A DNA stretch of 64,000 bases from Rathayibacter rathayi. GTDB taxonomy: Bacteria; Actinomycetota; Actinomycetes; Actinomycetales; Microbacteriaceae. The stretch covers positions 1,488,001-1,552,000 of the forward strand of contig NZ_CP028129.1 in NCBI RefSeq assembly GCF_004011095.1. The letters are read 5' to 3'. The number at the start of each line of letters is the position of its first letter. The first letter of the stretch is position 1. The notes beneath the pieces were generated by a model. That model had not been told where the DNA came from. It was given only the letters and a program-made list of their open reading frames with translations, and did not search any database. This document shows, piece after piece, positions 57,590-64,000 of the stretch. A program made the translations under genes and the position numbers.

Positions 57590-58103
57590 TAGCTTCCCGC
57601 GCACAAAAGACTCGGCACGGCGCTCACTCCTCGTGAGAGGGTCGTGTGTAGGTGCGCTTGCTGCCGTGCTGACGGTAAGCGCACCTGCTGCCGCATTCGC
57701 CATCGATGACGACGGTGAGGGGCGGCTGGACCTCGACACTCATGTTCTCGTCAACGAATCGGTGGGCACCGCTTCCTCTGGAGACTTCAAAATTCGAGGC
57801 GACTTGTTCTCCGCGGATGTTTCCGCGAGAGCGCAGGAGGAGCAAGAGGCGGCGGCTGGCCGGCTGACGGCCGCCACCACCCTCGACTTCGCGCGCGTGG
57901 AGACCAGCGTGAACTATCAACAGGTTCGGGCGGCACTGTTCGGTGACTACTCGTCGCGGGACGCGCTCAAGGCCACGCCGGAAGACAGCGAAGCGTCTCC
58001 CGTGTCGTACGGCGCAGCAGCTGCGGTGGCTGTGCCGGTGGTGCTCGTAGCGGGCGTGTTGCTAGGGAGGCTCTGGGCGAGAAGAAAGCGGGCACCGTTG
58101 TGA
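57567..58103 (+). CDS. EssA-like bitopic membrane protein of the type VII locus
   Basis: About 178 residues. Two hydrophobic segments, an N-terminal signal-like one (GALAAVLTVSAPAAAFA) and a C-terminal helix (AAAVAVPVVLVAGVLLGRLW) followed by a basic tail, enclose a polar domain rich in Asp/Glu. This topology, its size and its place between the WXG100 gene and a YukD-like gene match EssA of Firmicutes type VII systems; sequence motifs alone do not prove it. The start is uncertain: ATG 57567 overlaps the WXG100 gene, GTG 57633 does not; neither has a good ribosome-binding site. Confidence 0.65.
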   Translation: MRRASAFSSFPRTKDSARRSLLVRGSCVGALAAVLTVSAPAAAFAIDDDGEGRLDLDTHVLVNESVGTASSGDFKIRGDLFSADVSARAQEEQEAAAGRLTAATTLDFARVETSVNYQQVRAALFGDYSSRDALKATPEDSEASPVSYGAAAAVAVPVVLVAGVLLGRLWARRKRAPL

Positions 58104-58276
58104 TCGAAGTCACCCTGGAACACGCAGGCAAGCTCATCGACCTGCTGGTACCCAGCGAAGTCACGGTCAATCGGCTGACGCAGCTGATCCGGGAGGGCTG
58201 TGCGGCGAGGGGACTGGCGCTGCCCAAAGGATTCTCGATCCTTTCCGCGCAGGCTGTCGCAGTAGCGCTGAACTGA
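58100..58276 (+). CDS. YukD/EsaB-like small protein of the type VII locus
   Basis: A 58-residue frame starting VIEVTLEHAGKLIDLLVPSE and ending SILSAQAVAVALN. Its GTG start overlaps the EssA-like stop by 4 bp. The pattern (beta strand, turn, beta strand, then helix VTVNRLTQLIREGCAARG) is that of the ubiquitin-like YukD/EsaB family, although it is shorter than the usual ~80 residues. EsaB regulates substrate export in Staphylococcus. It is too short for standard gene finders. Confidence 0.6.
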   Translation: MIEVTLEHAGKLIDLLVPSEVTVNRLTQLIREGCAARGLALPKGFSILSAQAVAVALN

Positions 58277-58303
58277 TCGAGACGTCAGAGGGGGTAAGAG
58301 ACG

Positions 58304-58588
58304 ATGGGTTCAGATACGCGAGGCGTAGCTGATGGGTTCCATGAGGAGACCCGGTCGGTGTCTACTCTCACGTCCCGTGTGGCGGAAACGAAGGACGGAT
58401 GGGATCGGGGTGGTGACTTGAATGTTTCGGGGGTCACGGTTGTGTCCGAGATCTTCGCGGGCCTGTCCGCCCTGGTCGCGTCGTATGGTGCGGCGGCGGG
58501 AAAGGACACGGTCGAGTTCGACCTGCTCGGGGTGGGTATCGAGGTGCAGGATGCGCAGGATGCGCAGGTGTGTGAGGTGTCGCAGTGA
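58304..58588 (+). CDS. LXG-associated small helical protein (effector partner)
   Basis: 94 residues, no signal peptide. It has a helical N-terminal half (HEETRSVSTLTSRVAETKDGW), a hydrophobic helix (VVSEIFAGLSALVASYGAAA) and an acidic tail with a repeated DAQ motif. AGAGGGGGT precedes the ATG. Its stop overlaps the LXG gene start by 4 bp. Small WXG100-like partners encoded directly before LXG toxins (Lap-type proteins in Firmicutes) form complexes that target the toxin to the secretion machine; the role here is inferred from position and size. Confidence 0.6.
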   Translation: MGSDTRGVADGFHEETRSVSTLTSRVAETKDGWDRGGDLNVSGVTVVSEIFAGLSALVASYGAAAGKDTVEFDLLGVGIEVQDAQDAQVCEVSQ

Positions 58589-60651
58589 GCAGCGTGGTGG
58601 AGTTTTCTGCGGATTCGTGGCAGGCGTCGTCTCCGGGGTTGCAGAAGAGTCTCGCGGAGCGGGGGGAGGCGCTTGATGCGCTCTTGCAGGGGCTCGTGAA
58701 TCTGGCCGAATCGGGGACTATTAGTGGTCAGGGTGCGGATGCGATGCGTGCGTATATTCGGGAAGTGCATGTCCCGATCGTGCAGTCGCTGCTGGTGTGC
58801 CTGTCCACGTTCCAGACCGCGATTGGCGTGTATTGGAGCGGGTATTCTCAGGTGGACGCGGACGGGAATTTCCGGCTCGTGAACGATGAGTATGACGCGC
58901 ACGTCACCCAGCTTGATACTGGTATCGGGCGGTTGCGGGGGTTCGCGGCCGATCTGCGGTCGATTGCTGCTAGCGCGTCGCATCTGGTGTCGCTGGACGG
59001 CGCTGGCGCTGGCGCGGCCGATAATGCCGCGGAGGGTTTCGAGCGGATGCGGTCGATCGCGAAAACGCAGCAGGAGGCGTGGGCGGCGTATGAGGCCACC
59101 GATCCGGGCTTCGCGCAGGTGAAGAACCTGGTGGCGGAGGTGAACCGGGTGGTGGCGAACCTGGGGAGTCTCACGGCCGGGCAGGGACGCTCCTACCTGC
59201 CGGGGAGCTTCACTCTGACGTTGCGGACGTTGGGGGAGCTGACCGGGGGGATGCTGGAGTATTGCCGGACGAACCAGCAGGTCGCCTCCGACGGGTGGCA
59301 GGCCCTGTTCTCCGGATACGTCGATGACGTCGAGGCGGACGCCGAACGCCAGCGCAAGGAAGACGCCGTGTCGGGCCTGCTCTGGGATGGGTTGCAGACC
59401 GTCGCGGGCGCGGTCCTTGTCGCAGTGGGTGTGGTGGGGACGCCGTTCAGCGCGGGCGTGAGTCTCGCGTTGGCCGGGCTGGGCGGGTCGCTGATCGCCG
59501 GGGGCGTGAACAGTGCGATTGATCACGCCACCATCGCGTCCACGGGCGAGGGCTTGAACCTGGTCGGGATGGCCAGCCAGGGCATCGGCCAGTGGTATGA
59601 CGTCACCCTCGCGCAACCCGCGATCGCGTCCGGCGATCACGACTTGCAGTTTCTCGTCGGTGCCGGGTCTGGGTTGGGAGACCAGGTCAGCGGAGCGCTG
59701 CAGCTGAACATGCACGACACGGTGACCGGTGTGTTCACCCTCGCGACCAACGGCGAAGCGTTCTCCCAGTTCTGGAACCAGCTGACCACTACCGCCGGGA
59801 AAGCCGCCTCAGGAGACGCGTTCGTCCTCGGCCAGATCGCCGGGAACCTTCTCCCACTCGGCGCTGCGGCGAAGGTCACCACACTCGACAACCTGCTCAC
59901 CAAAACCGACGACCTCGGGCGTCTGGTCACGAAGGCCGACGACCTCGACTTCGGGAAACACGTCACGATCGCCGCCGCGAGTGATGCCACCAGCGCGATG
60001 GACTGGCTGAAGAACCACCTCGGCGCGGGACGAGTGACAGTCAGCGACGAGTTCACGCCGACGATACGACCATTAGACCCGATTGACGGGTCGACCGTGA
60101 AGTCGCGTGGTGGAGGCGAGCGAGAGTCCGGTACTCCTGGCGAGAAGACAGAGGTTCTGGATCCCTTTGATCCGGACCGTCAGGGTGCGCTGCTTCCCAA
60201 CGTGAGATATCGTGCGAGTGCACCCGGCACGAACCACCATTACGTGTACGAAACGAACGCTGAAGGTCTGATCGAGCGGGTCATCGTCGAGAACCTCCAT
60301 CTGAAGCCCACCGGCCGCCCTCGCTTCAAGCATGACCCGAACACGCCGGGTAAGCTCCCCACGGATGATGCGGGTCACCTGATCGCGGATGTCTTCGACG
60401 GCAGCCCAGAACTTAACAACCTCGTCAGCCAAGCAAAAGCTCTCAACCGCGGTGCGGGCTCAGAATGGACGGCAATGGAACGCGACTGGCGAGATGCTCT
60501 CAGTGACGTACCACCACGCGCCGTCACGGATATCGAGATCGAGATTCTTTACGACGGCGGCAAACGACCAATAGCTTTGGATGTTAAATATGAAATCGGC
60601 GGCAAACCTGGCGGCAACTACTTCCCAAACCCCGTACCAAATATCGATTAG
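58585..60651 (+). CDS. LXG-domain polymorphic toxin with C-terminal DNA/RNA non-specific endonuclease domain
   Basis: 688 residues, no signal peptide, as for type VII effectors. The N-terminal helical LXG-like domain (about 1-225; FSADSWQASSPGLQKSLAER and VYWSGYSQVDADG) is followed by a hydrophobic region (about 268-315) and a linker to the C-terminal nuclease tip (from about 525). The tip shows the Endonuclease_NS_2 pattern: DDAGHLIADVFDGSPELNNL with the catalytic His598, then NRGAGSEWTAMERDW. The YeeF/YobL-type toxins of Bacillus share this build. GTG start overlaps the partner gene. Followed 9 bp later by a probable immunity gene. Confidence 0.9.
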   Translation: MSSVVEFSADSWQASSPGLQKSLAERGEALDALLQGLVNLAESGTISGQGADAMRAYIREVHVPIVQSLLVCLSTFQTAIGVYWSGYSQVDADGNFRLVNDEYDAHVTQLDTGIGRLRGFAADLRSIAASASHLVSLDGAGAGAADNAAEGFERMRSIAKTQQEAWAAYEATDPGFAQVKNLVAEVNRVVANLGSLTAGQGRSYLPGSFTLTLRTLGELTGGMLEYCRTNQQVASDGWQALFSGYVDDVEADAERQRKEDAVSGLLWDGLQTVAGAVLVAVGVVGTPFSAGVSLALAGLGGSLIAGGVNSAIDHATIASTGEGLNLVGMASQGIGQWYDVTLAQPAIASGDHDLQFLVGAGSGLGDQVSGALQLNMHDTVTGVFTLATNGEAFSQFWNQLTTTAGKAASGDAFVLGQIAGNLLPLGAAAKVTTLDNLLTKTDDLGRLVTKADDLDFGKHVTIAAASDATSAMDWLKNHLGAGRVTVSDEFTPTIRPLDPIDGSTVKSRGGGERESGTPGEKTEVLDPFDPDRQGALLPNVRYRASAPGTNHHYVYETNAEGLIERVIVENLHLKPTGRPRFKHDPNTPGKLPTDDAGHLIADVFDGSPELNNLVSQAKALNRGAGSEWTAMERDWRDALSDVPPRAVTDIEIEILYDGGKRPIALDVKYEIGGKPGGNYFPNPVPNID

Positions 60652-60660
60652 GGAACTGTA

Positions 60661-61125
60661 ATGAACAACGCGACTAGTTTTGAACGATTGTCGGAGATCC
60701 AGAACGAGATTCTGAGCTTCAGCATGGAGCAGGTCGGTGACAAAGTCGACAAATTCTATGTGCAAGGTAAGATCACGGACGACAGTCGTGGAAATATTAC
60801 AGGCGTCGAGGGTAATCTCAGGACTGTCATTGTCGGCGGTCGCGTCCTCGACGTCTCTGCCGTCTTGGATAAGACCGGGTTCTATGAGAATGTCGCTTTC
60901 GTCAGGCCGCGAATTATGGAGCTGCACGACATCCTCCGTACCGTGCAAGGTAAATCCCCAGTGCGATTTCGCTGGGCGGTTGACACCAAAGCGGGCACTG
61001 TTGAGAGTGATTGGACATACTACGACGATTTGACCGCTGAGGAGAAAAAGGACAACTTCTGGAGGTTCTCGAAGGGTGACAACGCTTGGACGGCGCAGCT
61101 TGAGGCTGAGCTAGCCGGCGAGTAA
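60661..61125 (+). CDS. Probable immunity protein for the LXG nuclease (YezG/DUF600-like)
   Basis: 154-residue acidic, cytoplasmic protein starting 9 bp after the toxin. The pattern FYVQGKITDDSRG, then VRFRWAVDTKAG-type strands and SDWTYYDDLTAEEKKDN recalls YezG (DUF600), which neutralises YeeF-type nucleases; I recognise this only by general pattern. A second, truncated copy of the same gene start occurs at 61565 after a duplicated toxin tip, which supports its being the immunity partner of this toxin tip. Confidence 0.7.
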   Translation: MNNATSFERLSEIQNEILSFSMEQVGDKVDKFYVQGKITDDSRGNITGVEGNLRTVIVGGRVLDVSAVLDKTGFYENVAFVRPRIMELHDILRTVQGKSPVRFRWAVDTKAGTVESDWTYYDDLTAEEKKDNFWRFSKGDNAWTAQLEAELAGE

Positions 61126-61136
61126 GGCCACCGAGT

Positions 61137-61556
61137 GCACCCGGCACGAACCACCAGTACGTGCACGAAACGAACGCTGACGCTCTGATCGAGCGGGTCA
61201 CCGTCGAGAACCTCCATGTGAAGCCCCCCCCTGACAATGCGCGGAACACGCCAGGTAAGCTCCCCGCGGCCGATGCGGGTCGCCTGATCGCGGATGTCTT
61301 CGATGGCAGCCCAGAACTCGACAACCTCGTCAGCCAAGCAACAGTTCTCAACCGCGGCGCGGGCTCGAAATGGACGAAAATGGAACGCGCTTGGCGAAAA
61401 GCACTGACGAAAGAACCACTCAGCGCCGTCACCGACATTGAAATCAAGGTTTTGTACGACAGAAGCAAACTATCCACGGGCTTCGACGTTCAATACAATA
61501 TCGACGGCGAACCGGCGACCCGCGATTTCTCAAATCCTATACCCGAGACCGACTGA
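61137..61556 (+). pseudogene. Orphan copy of the toxin nuclease tip, catalytic His replaced by Arg
   Basis: Begins in GTGCACCCGGCACGAACCAC, the same sequence as inside the full toxin (about 60220), and continues as a diverged copy of the last ~140 residues: HETNADALIERVTVENLHVK, then ADAGRLIADVFDGSPELDNL where the toxin has DAGHLIA. It lacks a good start and the LXG part. The Arg at 61281-61283 replaces the catalytic His. Orphan tips like this serve as recombination reservoirs in polymorphic toxin loci; here the copy is probably inactive. Confidence 0.8.
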
Positions 61557-61564
61557 AGAGGAAA

Positions 61565-61651
61565 ATGCTGCCCAACGAGACCCGTTTTGGACGACTGTCG
61601 GAGATCCAGGACGAGATCATGGGCTTCACTATGGAGCAAGTTGGCGACAAG
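61565..61651 (+). pseudogene. Second immunity gene, interrupted by an IS element
   Basis: ATG 61565 opens MLPNETRFGRLSEIQDEIMGF, closely similar to the start of the immunity protein at 60661 (FERLSEIQNEILSFSMEQVGDK). After MEQVGDK the IS element begins at 61652. The rest of the gene is not found on the far side of the IS, so sequence was lost. Confidence 0.82.
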
Positions 61652-62560
61652 GAGGCTTATGCAAAATTGGTTTTTTGCCGAGTGAAAAAGATGAGTCCGT
61701 GGACGGCGTTGAAGGCATCTCGGAAGGTGCGCAGTGGCCGCCGGTAGTCGGTGTGGAATATCCGCCAGGTCTTGATGCTAGCAATTGTTCTCTCGATCAC
61801 GTAGCGGTGGGCTTTCACGAAGCGATTGTGGTGTTTGGCGTAATTTGGCAGATGTTCTTCGCTTGGCCTCTTCTTTATTGGTATGACCATTCCGGTGCCT
61901 TGGTAGCCTTTGTCGGCCAGCGTGTTCGAGAGGTTAACGGTGTCGGCCAACCCGGTTTCTCGAAACGCGTGGGCATCGTGATGCTTGCCCGCGATCGGAT
62001 CCGAAATGTGGATCAACCGACCGGAGAGATCGGCGAGGACCTGGCAGTTGTGCCCCGTGGTCATGTGTTTCCCGGAGTACAGCTCTGGCGCGTCCGACCA
62101 GGACCAGCACGGCAGGAGCGTGCCGTCGATGACGGCCGTTGTCCCGCGGAGCGCGGCCTCGACGTCCGGTTGTTCGTCGTCTATCACGACATTGAGCATC
62201 GCCTCAACCGACGCGATCGTTCGCGACACGGTCGACTGACTGACACCGACCACATCAGCGATCAACTGCTCGGTCACATTCTGGCGATAATAGAGAAGAG
62301 TGACCCGCAACGCTCCCGCGAGGGAAAGTCTGCGCGGACGTCCTCGCCGCCGACGCCACATGAACTCGTTCTCGATCCGTTCGGCGAGGATCGCGTAGTG
62401 CTCGGCCGTCATTCCCGTAGTAGACTGTGTGCGCACCGGCTGGTTCCTTTGCGAAGAGTTTCTGTTAGAGGCTGCTCTTCAATCAAAGCGGATCAGCCGG
62501 TGTTATTCGTGACCGACACGCGCAAATCCATCTCGATCAATCGTATTTTGCATAAGCCTC
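61652..62560 (-). mobile_element. IS5-family insertion sequence, copy 2
   Basis: 909-bp element with ends GAGGCTTATGCAAAAT (61652) and ATTTTGCATAAGCCTC (ending 62560), perfect 16-bp inverted repeats. It carries an intact transposase gene and lies opposite in orientation to copy 1 at 40988. Inserted in the second immunity gene. Confidence 0.92.
61657..62436 (-). CDS. IS5-family DDE transposase (DDE_Tnp_4), copy 2
   Basis: 259 residues, highly similar to copy 1 with scattered substitutions (for example VGVSQSTVSRTIASVEAM against VGVDQSTVSRTIALVEAM). Catalytic residues are in TTAVIDGTLLPC, DKGYQGTGM and RYVIERTIASI. GTG start at 62436 with AAGGAA upstream. Intact. Confidence 0.93.
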   Translation of the reverse strand: MRTQSTTGMTAEHYAILAERIENEFMWRRRRGRPRRLSLAGALRVTLLYYRQNVTEQLIADVVGVSQSTVSRTIASVEAMLNVVIDDEQPDVEAALRGTTAVIDGTLLPCWSWSDAPELYSGKHMTTGHNCQVLADLSGRLIHISDPIAGKHHDAHAFRETGLADTVNLSNTLADKGYQGTGMVIPIKKRPSEEHLPNYAKHHNRFVKAHRYVIERTIASIKTWRIFHTDYRRPLRTFRDAFNAVHGLIFFTRQKTNFA

Positions 62561-62562
62561 AT

Positions 62563-62662
62563 TCTTAGATGAATATCACAAGACGAAGTACTATCAAGTT
62601 GAAGATCCGGGCAGAAACCGGTCGCATATCGATGCGATAGAAAATGAGGAGAGGAGGACACT
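62563..62662 (+). other. Possible 3' remnant of an unidentified coding sequence
   Basis: In one frame the 100 bases after the IS read FLDEYHKTKYYQVEDPGRN and on to HIDAIENEE, a plausible charged C-terminus, but the frame has no start and runs on past the next gene's start. It may be the end of a lost toxin tip. The AGGAGAGGAGG here is the ribosome-binding region of the ankyrin-type gene. Confidence 0.25.
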
Positions 62663-63229
62663 ATGGCATTTTCGATTTATACTGCTGGAAATGGGACGTA
62701 TGAGGAGTTTTGTGCCGGGTACGACCCCGCTACCATGCCGTTCAATCCGAGGCCTGGCGTAGATGGGTTCCTCGGTAAAGCTGTAGCGAACGAGGATCCT
62801 CGGGCGCGGTTGGCGATCGCGAATCGTCTGCTCGATGATGGCGCGGATCCCAGTCTGGTGAGCGCTGATGGTGATCGTATCAATGTGTTGCATGCGTTGT
62901 GGGGTCGCGCGCGGGATCGTGACCCCGAAGCGGAAGCGGCGCTGATCGCACGGTTGTTGGACGGCGGTGCGGACATCAACCTGCGCTCACCCAGGTTCGG
63001 CCTTCCACTGACAATGCTTGTCACGGATATTTCGGCCAGCCGCGAATATATGCGGGCCGCGTTTGCTGCGGTCACGGCGCACTCTCGACCCGACTTGACA
63101 GCGCATGTCGATCGGCGTCGTCAGGCCAACGTGGGGCAGTATCTTGCGGAGAACATGTTTGGTTTCATGCATGATGAGGTTTATGCGTATGCTGCGGCGT
63201 CCGGGCAAGATATCGACGTGATCTCATGA
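62663..63229 (+). CDS. Ankyrin-repeat-type protein, candidate immunity protein
   Basis: 188-residue cytoplasmic protein. Ankyrin-like repeats are seen as AIANRLLDDGADPSLVSADG and ALIARLLDGGADINLRSPRFG, each with the turn LLDxGAD. The ATG has AGGAGAGGAGG upstream. Ankyrin-type immunity proteins are known from polymorphic toxin loci, and this gene lies downstream of a toxin region and overlaps a DUF2185 immunity-type gene. The toxin it would neutralise is not in the window. Confidence 0.75.
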   Translation: MAFSIYTAGNGTYEEFCAGYDPATMPFNPRPGVDGFLGKAVANEDPRARLAIANRLLDDGADPSLVSADGDRINVLHALWGRARDRDPEAEAALIARLLDGGADINLRSPRFGLPLTMLVTDISASREYMRAAFAAVTAHSRPDLTAHVDRRRQANVGQYLAENMFGFMHDEVYAYAAASGQDIDVIS

Positions 63230-63243
63230 GACGGGAGCAGGGT

Positions 63244-63597
63244 ATGGAGATTATTCCTCAGGCGGGGGCATGTCTGATGACGGTGAACGCGTGGGAGGGT
63301 CGCGCTCCAGTGCGGTGGATGCTGCGGGAGCCCTCGAAGGCACCGGTCGACAATGGCTGGCGCATCATGAGCGCGGCGGACAGCAGCGAGTACCTCGCCG
63401 ACTCGAACAACTGGCGCATCACCGACTTCAATGATGCCTGCGAAATCGAGCCCGCTCTGATCGGCATCTATGACCTACCGGTAGGAAGCGATCTGCAGAT
63501 CGTCATCGACGAGCACGGCACACGCATCGTCGACACGCCGACCGGCCGAGAACTGACACCCGAGAGAATGTACGTCCCACCAAGCCGGCGCCGCTAA
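63244..63597 (+). CDS. DUF2185 (Imm33-like) immunity-type protein
   Basis: 117 residues. The family pattern is clear: APVRWMLREPSKAPVDNGWR, then IMSAADSSEYLADSNNWRI and EIEPALIGIYDLPVGSDLQ. Imm33/DUF2185 proteins occur as immunity proteins in toxin loci. ATG 63244 has GGGAG 7 nt upstream; an ATG at 63226 overlapping the ankyrin gene stop is also possible, giving 123 residues. Operonic with the ankyrin-type gene. Confidence 0.8.
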   Translation: MEIIPQAGACLMTVNAWEGRAPVRWMLREPSKAPVDNGWRIMSAADSSEYLADSNNWRITDFNDACEIEPALIGIYDLPVGSDLQIVIDEHGTRIVDTPTGRELTPERMYVPPSRRR

Positions 63598-63614
63598 CCT
63601 TCTCTTGCTACATC

Positions 63615-63722
63615 ACGACCTGGCGGATACAGACGGCCCCTGCGCACCTTCCAAGACGCTCTCAATGCCGTCCGAGGACTCATATTTTTCATTCAGAATG
63701 AAACCGAATCTGCATAATCCTC
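63615..63722 (+). mobile_element. Remnant of an IS5-family transposase 3' end
   Basis: Reading YRRPLRTFQDALNAVRGLIF, this matches the C-terminus of the intact IS transposases (YRRPLRTFRDAFNAVRGLIF) and ends CTGCATAATCCTCC, like the IS terminus. A few codons before it (FHTD) are deleted, and the rest of the element is absent. Confidence 0.85.
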
Positions 63723-64000
63723 CTTGATGCACTAGCCGGAGATCAAGCGAAGAGGAGATCGGACATTGGGCGATCCGCAGAGAAGTCTTATCGGCTCTTT
63801 GATTCCGCCGTCAATCGAATTCGGCAGCCTTTCCGTCGTCTTCTGAGCGATTCTGCTCAGGTCTCGACATCGCAGGCGAATCGGTGTGCCCGCCGAGAGT
63901 ACACTCTTTTTGCGGGCCCCAGCGTTGACACTGATGGGGGCCACGGTCTCTCGCTAGCGGGAGCCTATCCTGGCCCCGCGCCAACACCAAACAGGGGCCT
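63723..64000. other. Window end, no gene recognised
   Basis: No convincing reading frame. An imperfect hairpin GGGGGCCA ... TGGCCCC near 63935-63978 encloses CTCTCGCTAGCGGGAG and could be a terminator for a gene beyond the window. Confidence 0.3.

Noticed and set aside
40988..62560. Composite transposon bounded by the two IS copies
   Set aside because: The block between contains core genes (leuS, pabBC, cydABDC) in a normal context, so it is not mobile cargo.

Overview
This is a high-GC actinobacterial chromosome segment. It most likely comes from the family Microbacteriaceae (Rathayibacter/Clavibacter-like), judging from gene order, the HrcA/CIRCE-controlled dnaJ, the mycobacterial-type division of genes and the frequent leaderless GTG/ATG starts. 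Genus is an inference; no rRNA or tRNA gene was recognised.

Layout. 1-4.6 kb: a peptide/oligosaccharide ABC importer (lipoprotein, two permeases, partial ATPase) behind a near-perfect CebR-type LacI-family operator. 4.6-9.1 kb: dnaG, dgt and dusB. 9.2-13.4 kb: a YbaK-type deacylase, a class V aminotransferase, a frameshifted Gfo/Idh/MocA oxidoreductase, uppS and recO. 13.5-18.6 kb: a TRIC-type membrane protein, leuA with a five-leucine leader peptide, and a NarL-type two-component pair. 18.6-26.1 kb: a long minus-strand run hrcA-dnaJ-rsmE-HIT-phoH-ybeY-CNNM-era behind a CIRCE operator. 26.3-34.8 kb: a DUF4870 protein, hemW, a DUF1990 protein, a broken cell-wall-binding-repeat protein, lepA, rpsT, a frameshifted phosphopantetheinyl transferase and holA.

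34.9-36.8 kb: a two-gene module (OLD/RecF-like ATPase plus a DUF4276 TOPRIM-like protein) lies on the opposite strand inside what looks like an ancestral comEA-comEC-holA operon. It is a probable anti-phage cassette. 36.6-39.8 kb: comEC and comEA. 39.9-42.7 kb: a small secreted-protein/membrane-protein pair, then nested IS elements. 42.8-56.2 kb: leuS, divergent pabB/pabC sharing one symmetric -10 element, cydABDC, an acyltransferase and an SGNH hydrolase.

56.3-64 kb: an accessory region. A decayed beta-helix gene and a 90-bp miniature IS-derived element lead into a Firmicutes-style type VII secretion locus: WXG100 protein, EssA-like membrane protein, a YukD/EsaB-like 58-residue protein, an LXG-partner protein, an LXG nuclease toxin and its immunity candidate. 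Downstream are a duplicated but catalytically altered toxin tip, a second immunity gene cut by an IS element, an ankyrin-type protein and a DUF2185 (Imm33-like) protein. This is the most interesting part of the window: the order WXG100-EssA-YukD parallels the staphylococcal ess operon, but EssB/EssC are not here and an effector module follows directly.

Several otherwise ordinary genes carry single-base frameshifts, mostly at short homopolymers (about 10.91, 28.95, 29.29, 33.14 and 56.79 kb). These could be assembly indels or real decay; the sequence alone cannot decide.
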